DNA of 64,000 bases, from positions 1 through 64,000 of the forward strand of contig NZ_JACMSF010000027.1 in assembly GCF_014257025.1 (NCBI RefSeq). The letters run 5' to 3'. The translations under genes and the position numbers were made by a program. The stretch comes from Streptomyces cupreus (GTDB lineage Bacteria; Actinomycetota; Actinomycetes; Streptomycetales; Streptomycetaceae). Shown piece after piece: positions 58,069 to 64,000 of the stretch. Position 1 is the stretch's first letter. Each line of letters opens with the position of its first letter. The notes beneath the pieces were generated by a model that was not told the DNA's origin, did not search any database, and saw only the letters and a list, made by a program, of their open reading frames with translations.

Positions 58069-59637
58069 GTGTTCCGCAGCGAGTACGCAGACATATCCCC
58101 CGTCGACCTGCCCATCCACGAGGCCGTGCTGGGCGGCGCGGCCGAGTTCGGCGACACGCCCGCCCTGATCGACGGCACCGACGGCACCACCCTCACATAC
58201 GAGCAGGTGGACCGGTTCCACCGCAGGATCGCCGCCGCACTCGCCGAGGCCGGGGTGCGCAAGGGCGATGTGGTCGCCCTGCACAGCCCGAACACGGTGG
58301 CCTTCCCGACCGCCTTCTACGCCGCCACGCGCGCGGGCGCCTCGGTCACCACCGTGCACCCGCTCTGCACGCCCGAGGAGTTCGCCCGGCAACTCGGCGA
58401 CAGCGCCGCCCGCTGGATCGTCACCGTCTCCCCGCTGCTGGAGGTCGCCCGGCGGGCCGCCGAACTCGCGGGCGGGGTCGAGGAGATCTTCGTCTGCGAC
58501 AGCGCGCCCGGGCACCGCTCGCTGATCGACATGCTCGCCTCCACCGCCCCCGAACCGCGGGTCGGCATCGACCCCGCCGAGGACGTCGCGGCCCTGCCGT
58601 ACTCCTCGGGCACGACCGGTGTGCCGAAGGGCGTGATGCTCACCCACCGGCAGATCGCCACCAACCTCGCCCAACTCGAACCGGCGGTCCCCGCGGGCCC
58701 GGGCGACCGCATCCTCGCCGTCCTGCCGTTCTTTCACATCTACGGTCTGACCGCGCTGATGAACGCGCCCCTGCGCAAGGGCTGCACGGTCGTCGTGCTG
58801 CCCCGCTTCGACCTGGAGACCTTCCTCGCGGCGATCCAGAACCACCGCATCACCGCCCTGTACGTGGCCCCGCCGATCGTCCTCGCCCTCGCCAAGCACC
58901 CGGCGGTGGAGAACTACGACCTGTCGTCGCTGAAGTACCTGATCAGCGCCGCGGCCCCGCTGGACGCGAGGCTCGCCGCGGCCTGCTCCCAGCGGCTGGA
59001 CCTGCCGCCGATCGGCCAGGCGTACGGCATGACGGAACTGTCCCCGGGCACCCATGTCGTCCCCCTGGACGCCATGCGCGAGGCGCCCCCCGGCACGGTC
59101 GGCAAGCTCATCGCCGGCACCGAGATGCGGATCGTCTCCCTCGACGACCCCGACGAGGACCTCGGCGTGCGGGAGGCCGGCGAGATCCTCATCCGGGGCC
59201 CGCAGGTCATGAAGGGCTACCTCAGGCGCCCCGAGGACACCGCCGCGCTGATCGACAAGGACGGCTGGCTGCACACGGGGGACGTCGGTTACGCCGACGC
59301 CGATGGCTGGCTGTTCGTCGTCGACCGGGTCAAGGAGCTCATCAAGTACAAGGGCTTCCAGGTGGCCCCCGCCGAACTGGAGGCGCTGCTGCTGACCCAC
59401 CCGGGCATCGCCGACGCCGCCGTCATCGGCGTCCACGACGACAACGGCAACGAGATCCCACGCGCGTACGTGGTCCGCCAGCCGTCGGCCGCGGACCTCT
59501 CCGAAGGAGAGGTCATGATGTACGTCGCCGAACGCGTCGCCCCCTACAAGCGGATCCGCCAGGTCGCCTTCATCGACGGCGTGCCCCGGGCCGCCTCCGG
59601 GAAGATCCTCCGGCGTGAGCTCAGGGAGCGCGCGTGA
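58069..59637 (+). CDS. 4-coumarate/cinnamate-type CoA ligase
   Basis: A 522-residue adenylate-forming ligase. The AMP-binding motif is SSGTTGVPKG (179-188), the substrate wall is LISAAAPL (291-298), and the C-terminal lid has GWLHTGDVGYADADGWLFVV and DRVKELIKYKGFQVAPAELE with the final PRAASGKILRREL Lys. It looks orthologous to the characterised S. coelicolor cinnamate:CoA ligase (ScCCL), in which Ala294 was studied; A294 is present here at the same index. GTG 58069 has GAGGAGG upstream. The in vivo acid is not known. Confidence 0.92.
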   Translation: MFRSEYADISPVDLPIHEAVLGGAAEFGDTPALIDGTDGTTLTYEQVDRFHRRIAAALAEAGVRKGDVVALHSPNTVAFPTAFYAATRAGASVTTVHPLCTPEEFARQLGDSAARWIVTVSPLLEVARRAAELAGGVEEIFVCDSAPGHRSLIDMLASTAPEPRVGIDPAEDVAALPYSSGTTGVPKGVMLTHRQIATNLAQLEPAVPAGPGDRILAVLPFFHIYGLTALMNAPLRKGCTVVVLPRFDLETFLAAIQNHRITALYVAPPIVLALAKHPAVENYDLSSLKYLISAAAPLDARLAAACSQRLDLPPIGQAYGMTELSPGTHVVPLDAMREAPPGTVGKLIAGTEMRIVSLDDPDEDLGVREAGEILIRGPQVMKGYLRRPEDTAALIDKDGWLHTGDVGYADADGWLFVVDRVKELIKYKGFQVAPAELEALLLTHPGIADAAVIGVHDDNGNEIPRAYVVRQPSAADLSEGEVMMYVAERVAPYKRIRQVAFIDGVPRAASGKILRRELRERA

Positions 59638-60368
59638 CACTGATCGGCCGTACACGCGCGCGTGGCGTCGAGACGCTCAGCCTCGACTCGCCGGACAACC
59701 GCAACGCCCTGTCGGCGGCCCTGGTCGGCGAACTCGCCGTCGCGCTGGCCGACTGCGCCAAGGACACGGGCGTCCGTGCGGTCGTCCTCACCCACACCGG
59801 CAACACCTTCAGCGCCGGGGCCGATCTGCGCGATCCGCCCCACCCGGACGCGCTGGTCGGCCTGCTCCGGCAGATCGTGGAGCTGCCCCGGCCGGTGGTC
59901 GCCCGGGTCACCGGCCATGTGCGCGCGGGCGGCCTGGGCCTGATGGCCGCCTGCGACATCGCGGCCGCCGCGCACACGGCGAGCTTCGCGTTCACGGAGG
60001 TACGGATCGGGGTGGCCCCCGCGGTCATCTCGCTCCCGCTGCTGCCGCGTACGGACCCCCGCGCCCTCGCCCGCTACTACCTCACGGGCGAGCGCTTCGA
60101 CGCCCCCGAGGCGGCCCGTATCGGCCTGCTGACGGCCGCGGGGGACGACGTGGACGCCGTACTGGAACCCGTCCTCGACGGCCTCAGGCGCTCCGCCCCC
60201 GAGGCCCTGGCCGAGACGAAGCGGCTGCTCACGGCTAGGGTGCTGGAGTCATTCGACCGGGACGCGGCCGACCTCACCGCGCTCTCGGCCCGGCTGTTCT
60301 CCGCCCCGCAGGCCCGCGAGGGGATGACGGCCTTCCTGGAGCGACGGGATCCCTCATGGGCGGTGTGA
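59634..60368 (+). CDS. Enoyl-CoA hydratase (methylglutaconyl/AtuE-like)
   Basis: A 244-residue crotonase-fold protein. The oxyanion hole is FSAGADLRDP and HVRAGGLGLMAACD. The catalytic Glu is E122 in FTEVRIGVAPAVISLPLL, a pattern (EVxxGxxPAxIS) seen in methylglutaconyl- and isohexenylglutaconyl-CoA hydratases; the GGGGTQ loop of normal enoyl-CoA hydratases is absent. This fits the product of the adjacent carboxylase. GTG 59634 overlaps the ligase stop, and the end overlaps the TetR gene as GTGA. Confidence 0.9.
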   Translation: MTLIGRTRARGVETLSLDSPDNRNALSAALVGELAVALADCAKDTGVRAVVLTHTGNTFSAGADLRDPPHPDALVGLLRQIVELPRPVVARVTGHVRAGGLGLMAACDIAAAAHTASFAFTEVRIGVAPAVISLPLLPRTDPRALARYYLTGERFDAPEAARIGLLTAAGDDVDAVLEPVLDGLRRSAPEALAETKRLLTARVLESFDRDAADLTALSARLFSAPQAREGMTAFLERRDPSWAV

Positions 60369-60973
60369 GTACGGCGGAACGCGACCGCGTTCCCAAGCAG
60401 GACCGCAGCCGGGCGACCCGGCAGCGGCTCCTGGAGGCCGCGGTGGCCTGCCTCGCCGAACACGGCTGGGCCGGCTCCACGGTGTCCGTCGTCGCCGAGC
60501 GCGCCGGGGTCTCGCGGGGCGCCGCCCAGCACCACTTCCCGACCCGCGAGGACCTCTTCACGGCCGCCGTCGAGTACGTTGCCGAGGAACGCTCCACGGC
60601 CCTGCGGGCACTGTTCCCGGAGGGCGCCGCGGAGGACCGGCGGGCGGTCGTGGCGGCGCTGGTCGACCTGTACACGGGCCCCCTGTTCCGCGCCGCCCTG
60701 CATCTGTGGGTGGCCGCCTCCAACGAGGAGCAGCTGCGCCCGCGCGTCACCGAGCTGGAGGCCCGCGTGGGGCGCGACTCGCACCGCATCGCCGTGGAAC
60801 TGCTCGGCGCCGACGAGTCCGAGCCGGGCGTGCGGGAGACCGTGCAGGGGCTGCTGGACATGGCCCGGGGGCTGGGCCTCGCGAACCTGCTGACGGACGA
60901 CAAGGGTCGGCGCGAGCGGGTGGTGGCGCAGTGGGCGTCACTCCTCGACGACGCCCTGGGCGTCACGGGCTGA
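60365..60973 (+). CDS. TetR-family regulator of the acyl-CoA operon
   Basis: A 202-residue regulator. The HTH is RATRQRLLEAAVACLAEHGW, then AGSTVSVVAERAGVSRGAAQ and HHFPTREDLFTAAVEYVAEE. The ligand domain (RAVVAALVDLYTGPLFRAAL) is of the kind found with acyl-CoA genes. The last gene of the operon, it is coupled by GTGA (start GTG 60365; an ATG at 60356 is also in frame). The likely ligand is a CoA intermediate of the pathway. It converges on pdxH with an 11-bp overlap. Confidence 0.9.
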   Translation: MSTAERDRVPKQDRSRATRQRLLEAAVACLAEHGWAGSTVSVVAERAGVSRGAAQHHFPTREDLFTAAVEYVAEERSTALRALFPEGAAEDRRAVVAALVDLYTGPLFRAALHLWVAASNEEQLRPRVTELEARVGRDSHRIAVELLGADESEPGVRETVQGLLDMARGLGLANLLTDDKGRRERVVAQWASLLDDALGVTG

Positions 60974-61631
60974 GCCGCTCCACCCGCCAGCTCCCGTCCG
61001 GCTGGGTCACATAGCGCAGCCGGTCGTGCAGCCGGTTCTCGCGGCCCTGCCAGAACTCCACCGACTGCGGCGCCACCCGGAAACCGCCCCAGTGCGGCGG
61101 TACGGGCACCTGCTCGCCCTCCGGGTAGCGGGCGGCCAGTTCGGCGTACGAGGCGTCCAGGTCGGCCCGGGTGGGGATCACCGAGGACTGCTCGCTGGCC
61201 CAGGCACCGAGCTGGGAGCCGTGCGGGCGGGTGCGGAAGTAGGCGGCCGTCTCGTCGCGCCCGGTGCGCCGCGCGATGCCCTGGACGATGACCTGGCGGG
61301 CCATCGGGTGCCAGGGGAACAGCAGCGACACATAGGGGTTCTCCGCCAGGTCACGGGCCTTCTGGGAGTCGTAGTTCGTGTAGAAGACGAAGCCCTGCTG
61401 GTCGAACTGCTTCAGCAGCACCGTGCGGGAGCTGGGGCGGCCCTCGGCGTCCGCGGTGGAGACGACCATGGCGTTCGGCTCGAACAGATGAGCCTCGCTT
61501 GCGGCCTGCTTGAACCAGCGCGCGAACTGTTCCACCGGGGTGGCGGCCAGCTCGTTCTCGGCGAGGCCCGCGGCCCGGTACTGCTTGCGCATCACGGCGG
61601 GGTCCGGCGGTACGGCGTCTCGGTCGGTCAC
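60963..61631 (-). CDS. pdxH: Pyridoxine/pyridoxamine 5'-phosphate oxidase
   Basis: A 222-residue FMN enzyme that makes pyridoxal 5'-phosphate. It has MRKQYRAAGLAENELAATPV, PNAMVVSTADAEGRPSSRTV, LLKQFDQQGFVFYTNYDSQK, then GSQLGAWASEQSSVI and WGGFRVAPQSVEFWQGRENR, ending RLHDRLRY, the standard PNPOx pattern with FMN and PLP phosphate sites. The start is the GTG at 61631 (VTDRDAVPPD); an upstream ATG frame to 61694 adds residues without family similarity. Its 3' end overlaps the TetR gene by 11 bp. Confidence 0.94.
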   Translation of the reverse strand: MTDRDAVPPDPAVMRKQYRAAGLAENELAATPVEQFARWFKQAASEAHLFEPNAMVVSTADAEGRPSSRTVLLKQFDQQGFVFYTNYDSQKARDLAENPYVSLLFPWHPMARQVIVQGIARRTGRDETAAYFRTRPHGSQLGAWASEQSSVIPTRADLDASYAELAARYPEGEQVPVPPHWGGFRVAPQSVEFWQGRENRLHDRLRYVTQPDGSWRVERLSP

Positions 61632-61689
61632 GCGGTCATCTTGCCGTATGCGCACGGCCGGTTCGGCACGGTGTCCTTCGTCACTGCGT

Positions 61690-61728
61690 GGCACTCAGTG
61701 CCGCAAGGCCTCCCCAAAGGTGGCACTC
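61690..61728. promoter_or_regulatory. GGCACTC half sites upstream of the citrate synthase gene
   Basis: GGCACTCAGTGCC (61690-61702) is a perfect 13-bp dyad, and a further GGCACTC occurs at 61722-61728. They lie in the 298-bp gap between pdxH and the citrate synthase gene. They resemble half sites of heat-shock type operators but do not form a CIRCE element (no 9-bp spaced GAGTGC). No other gene is seen in the gap. A regulator-binding site is possible. Confidence 0.35.
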
Positions 61729-61929
61729 GGGGATATCGTTCTGATGCCGTTCCGGTTGGATGACCGCCAGCCGCAGCGGGCATCACCGGGGTACCGCCCA
61801 GGACCGCGAGTCCGTCGAGCCACGACCGCGGATCCACCGGGCGCGCAGCCGTCCCTGCCGTACCAGCAACGGTCCGCACCATCACCCCCACAACACCATC
61901 TGTCGCACACATCACGAGGGAGCCGCCTG

Positions 61930-63030
61930 ATGTCCGACTTCGTACCCGGACTCGAAGGAGTCGTCGCGTTCGAAACGGAGATCGCCGAACCCGACAAGGA
62001 GGGCGGCGCACTCAGGTACCGGGGCGTCGACATCGAGGACCTCGTCGGCCATGTCTCGTTCGGCAACGTCTGGGGCCTGCTCGTCGACGGGGCCTTCAAC
62101 CCCGGTCTGCCGCCCGCCGAGCCGTTCCCGATCCCGGTGCACTCCGGCGACATCCGCGTCGACGTCCAGTCCGCGCTCGCCATGCTGGCCCCGGTGTGGG
62201 GCCTGAAACCGCTGCTCGACATCGATGCCGAGCAGGCCCGCGACGACCTCGCCCGGGCCGCCGTGATGGCTCTGTCCTACGTCGCCCAGTCCGCGCGCGG
62301 GCAGGGCCTGCCGATGGTTCCGCAGCGCGAGATCGACAAGGCGCAGTCCGTCGTCGAGCGGTTCATGATCCGCTGGCGTGGCGAGCCGGACCCGAAGCAT
62401 GTCGCCGCCGTCGACGCGTACTGGACCTCCGCCGCCGAGCACGGCATGAACGCCTCCACCTTCACGGCCCGCGTGATCGCCTCCACCGGCGCGGATGTGG
62501 CCGCCGCGCTCTCCGGCGCCGTCGGAGCGATGTCCGGGCCGCTGCACGGCGGTGCGCCCTCGCGCGTGCTGTACATGATCGAGGAGATCGAGCGCACCGG
62601 GGACGCCGAGGCGTATGTGAAGCAGGCCCTCGACAAGGGTGAGCGGCTCATGGGCTTCGGGCACCGGGTGTACCGCGCCGAGGACCCACGCGCGCGTGTG
62701 CTGCGGCGTACCGCGCGTGAGTTGGGTGCGCCTCGCTTCGAGGTGGCCGAGGCGCTGGAGAAGGCGGCGCTGGCGGAGCTGCACGCCCGGCGTCCCGACC
62801 GGGTGCTCGCCACCAACGTGGAGTTCTGGGCGGCCATCGTCCTCGACTTCGCGCAGGTGCCGGCGCACATGTTCACGTCGATGTTCACGTGCGCGCGTAC
62901 CGCCGGGTGGTCGGCGCACATCCTGGAGCAGAAGCGGACGGGGCGGCTGGTGCGGCCGTCCGCACGGTATGTGGGGCCGGGGCCGCGCGATCCTCGGGAG
63001 ATCGAGGGGTACGGCGACATCGCCCGCTGA
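61930..63030 (+). CDS. Citrate synthase (type-2-like)
   Basis: A 366-residue citrate synthase of the short actinobacterial form that condenses oxaloacetate and an acyl-CoA, probably acetyl- or propionyl-CoA. Catalytic regions are SGPLHGGAPSRVL (His), MGFGHRVYRAEDPRARV (His/Arg) and NVEFWAAIVLDF with the Asp-containing active site. It opens with VVAFETEIAEPDKEGGALRY, the family start. ATG 61930 has GAGGGAG upstream (61915-61921). Streptomycetes carry a separate main citrate synthase, so this may be a second isozyme. A structured element follows the stop. Confidence 0.92.
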   Translation: MSDFVPGLEGVVAFETEIAEPDKEGGALRYRGVDIEDLVGHVSFGNVWGLLVDGAFNPGLPPAEPFPIPVHSGDIRVDVQSALAMLAPVWGLKPLLDIDAEQARDDLARAAVMALSYVAQSARGQGLPMVPQREIDKAQSVVERFMIRWRGEPDPKHVAAVDAYWTSAAEHGMNASTFTARVIASTGADVAAALSGAVGAMSGPLHGGAPSRVLYMIEEIERTGDAEAYVKQALDKGERLMGFGHRVYRAEDPRARVLRRTARELGAPRFEVAEALEKAALAELHARRPDRVLATNVEFWAAIVLDFAQVPAHMFTSMFTCARTAGWSAHILEQKRTGRLVRPSARYVGPGPRDPREIEGYGDIAR

Positions 63031-63050
63031 GAGCAGCCCACAACGCAGAC

Positions 63051-63121
63051 GACCCGCGAGCTCGGGTTCCTCCGCCTGACGGCGGAGGAGCCGGCCGGAC
63101 GTACCGGCGAACTCGCGGGTC
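63051..63121 (+). ncRNA. Putative structured RNA or terminator with a three-way junction
   Basis: An outer stem of ten perfect pairs (GACCCGCGAG 63051-63060 with CTCGCGGGTC 63112-63121) encloses an 8-bp hairpin (CCTCCGCC 63069-63076, loop tgac, GGCGGAGG 63081-63088) and a 5-bp hairpin (GCCGG 63090-63094, CCGGC 63104-63108). It begins 20 bp after the citrate synthase stop. It could be a 3'-UTR stabiliser, a terminator, or an independent RNA; the symmetry of the DNA also allows a protein-binding site. Confidence 0.5.
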
Positions 63122-63299
63122 GGGTGACTGCTTGGGATTGGGCCGGCTGCACGCATCCGTCACGTGCTGGTCCGGCACCGCAACTAGTGGGGTGCTGGGC
63201 CGCTAGCCCGCAGCCACCTCACGCGTCCGGTTTCCATACATCTGCCGAACCACCTCCCTTCTCGTGTGCCCCACACACTAGGAAGCGACCGCGGCGGGT

Positions 63300-63324
63300 T
63301 CAACCACTTTTTTTCAGAGGTTGA
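63300..63324 (+). other. T-rich short hairpin before the GNAT gene
   Basis: TCAACC (63300-63305), A-C, seven T (63308-63314), CAGA and GGTTGA (63319-63324): a 6-bp stem with a T-rich loop, 30 bp before GTG 63354. It is the longest T run seen in the region. It may be part of the promoter or leader of the GNAT gene rather than a terminator, because the T run is in the loop. Confidence 0.35.
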
Positions 63325-63353
63325 GCCGTACGCGCCGTGGGGAGATGCCAGGC

Positions 63354-63800
63354 GTGAACGATCTTCGTGTCGTGCCGGTGGACGGCGACCGCATGCTGGA
63401 GCAGTGGCGGTACGTCCACAACCTCATCGTGCCGCCCGACGAGCTGAGCCCCGACGAGGTGCGCGAACGCAGTGGGCGGCACCGGCTGGAGAACGCCTAT
63501 CTCGGGGACGAGCTCGTAGGCTGCTCGACCGTGCGGCCGCCGGGCGGCGAGGACGCGGTGGCGACCGTCATCGCGCGTGTGCTGCCCGAGTACCGGCGGC
63601 GCGGGTTCGGGGCGGCCCTCTACGAGCACTGCCTCGCCCGCGCGCGCGTGCTCGGTGCCCAGGGCATCCAGACCGTCGTCCTCGCCGCCAACACCGATGG
63701 GCTGCGGTTCGCCGAGGCGCGCGGTTTTGTCGAGGTGGAGCGGTATGTGGCGCCCGAGGACGAGACCGAAGTGTGGCTCACACTGCGGCTTGAGCGGTGA
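63354..63800 (+). CDS. GNAT-family N-acetyltransferase
   Basis: A 148-residue GNAT protein. The acetyl-CoA loop is LPEYRRRGFGAALYEHCLAR (Q/RxxGxG/A), with flanking strands DAVATVIARV and TVVLAANTDGLRFAEARGFV. It has RVVPVDGDRMLEQWRYVHNL and PPDELSPDEVRER before the fold. GTG 63354 gives VNDLRVVPVDG with GGGGAG upstream (63339-63344); ATG 63345 is also in frame. The substrate is unknown. It begins about 230 bp after the structured element following the citrate synthase gene. Confidence 0.88.
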   Translation: MNDLRVVPVDGDRMLEQWRYVHNLIVPPDELSPDEVRERSGRHRLENAYLGDELVGCSTVRPPGGEDAVATVIARVLPEYRRRGFGAALYEHCLARARVLGAQGIQTVVLAANTDGLRFAEARGFVEVERYVAPEDETEVWLTLRLER

Positions 63801-63944
63801 GTGGTACGACGTTTCCGGCGTGCAACGATTCCCTCAATCTTGTGGGGAACCGGGTGTGTGCTGCGTCACGTTCGAGTTGAATGATTGTTAGTGGGCGAAC
63901 CGCCGCACCGTACGCGTGCGGACGCGGCTTGGCAGGGGGTCCAG

Positions 63945-64000
63945 GTGAGTGCTTCCCGGCGTAGTGGGACCACCGACGAACTGGGGCCGGACGAACCCGA
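63945..64000 (+). CDS. Start of a further gene (partial)
   Basis: GTG 63945, with GGGGG about five to nine bases upstream, opens VSASRRSGTTDELGPDEP, which then runs off the window. The visible 18 codons are polar and lack a domain, so no function can be assigned. In some streptomycetes a similar N-terminus begins a large PAS/PP2C-type phosphatase, but that is only my recollection. The 144 bp before it hold a low-GC patch (GAATGATTGTTAGTGGG) consistent with a promoter. Confidence 0.5.
   Translation, partial: MSASRRSGTTDELGPDEP

Larger units (their letters stand above)
63031..63353. other. Intergenic region with a three-way-junction element and a T-rich hairpin
   Basis: This 323-bp gap has no convincing gene. 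It contains the cloverleaf-like element at 63051-63121 (separate entry), a TCAACC...GGTTGA hairpin with a run of seven T (63300-63324) unusual in this GC-rich DNA, and a stretch (63190-63290) with no clear signal. The next gene starts at 63354. Confidence 0.7.

Noticed and set aside
61690..61728. CIRCE (HrcA) element
   Set aside because: The half sites GGCACTC and AGTGCC have no 9-bp spacer and no second GAGTGC, so the CIRCE rule is not met.
61743..61929. Upstream ATG extension of citrate synthase
   Set aside because: The in-frame ATG 61743 would add a Pro/Gln/Arg-rich stretch with no family similarity. ATG 61930 has a good ribosome site and the known N-terminus.
1..64000. tRNA, rRNA, CRISPR, insertion sequence or prophage genes
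   Set aside because: No cloverleaf tRNA with a CCA-type end, no spaced direct-repeat array, no transposase or integrase motif was found on either strand.

Overview
The window is about 72% GC, uses GTG and TTG starts freely, has many four-base start/stop overlaps and shows the usual antisense shadow frames. The gene content (futalosine-pathway mqnB/mqnD, DUF397 with an XRE-DUF5753 regulator, mycothiol-type maleylpyruvate isomerase domains, a CebR-type box) points to a Streptomyces chromosome, in a mostly core region with some accessory islands. No rRNA, tRNA, CRISPR array, insertion sequence or prophage was seen.

Layout. 1-3157 (minus): amino-sugar locus, an RpiR regulator, murQ and a PTS EIIBC running off the left edge. 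3213-6891: small conserved proteins, a maleylpyruvate isomerase/GNAT fusion, an HD hydrolase, a truncated isomerase-like gene, and cutC behind a DasR-like dyad. 6953-13768 (minus): a HelD-type ATPase, an XPB-type helicase and its usual helicase-C-like partner. 13913-20989: membrane and HAD proteins, a cold-shock gene with a hairpin leader, a tightly coupled lipoprotein-mqnB-mqnD unit, an MFS protein and DUF3027. 21071-26294: a large sacsin-like ATPase, then two tandem secreted paralogues with related leaders. 26374-32889: a CtpE-like P-type ATPase, a purine permease, an RHH protein and a MarR/MFS pair. 32905-38381: two Uma2-type genes with a duplicated upstream block, ThpR, an aldo/keto reductase, an SGNH hydrolase and a secreted propeller-like protein. 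38391-49062: TetR/DrrAB-type exporter, GH5-CBM2 cellulase under a perfect CebR box, serC, a GlcD/GlcF-type oxidoreductase, a Fem-type ligase and an EamA exporter. 49132-50855: a possible toxin-antitoxin pair and a DUF397/XRE pair. 50975-60973: an eight-gene operon for acyl-CoA catabolism. 60963-64000: pdxH, a citrate synthase, a structured RNA-like element, a GNAT protein and the start of another gene.

The most notable system is the 50975-60973 operon. It combines a TIGR03084 protein, an AtuA-like protein, both subunits of a biotin-dependent acyl-CoA carboxylase, an acyl-CoA dehydrogenase whose only obvious base is an isovaleryl-CoA-dehydrogenase-type helix-G Glu, a 4-coumarate/cinnamate-type CoA ligase, a hydratase with the methylglutaconyl-type EVxxGxxPAxIS motif, and a TetR regulator. 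This set closely parallels the Pseudomonas atu (acyclic terpene) and liu (leucine) pathways but lacks the alcohol/aldehyde dehydrogenases and an HMG-CoA lyase, so the natural substrate is open. Other points of interest are a three-way-junction element after the citrate synthase gene, the tandem secreted paralogues next to a probable Ca2+ ATPase, and several clear operator dyads.
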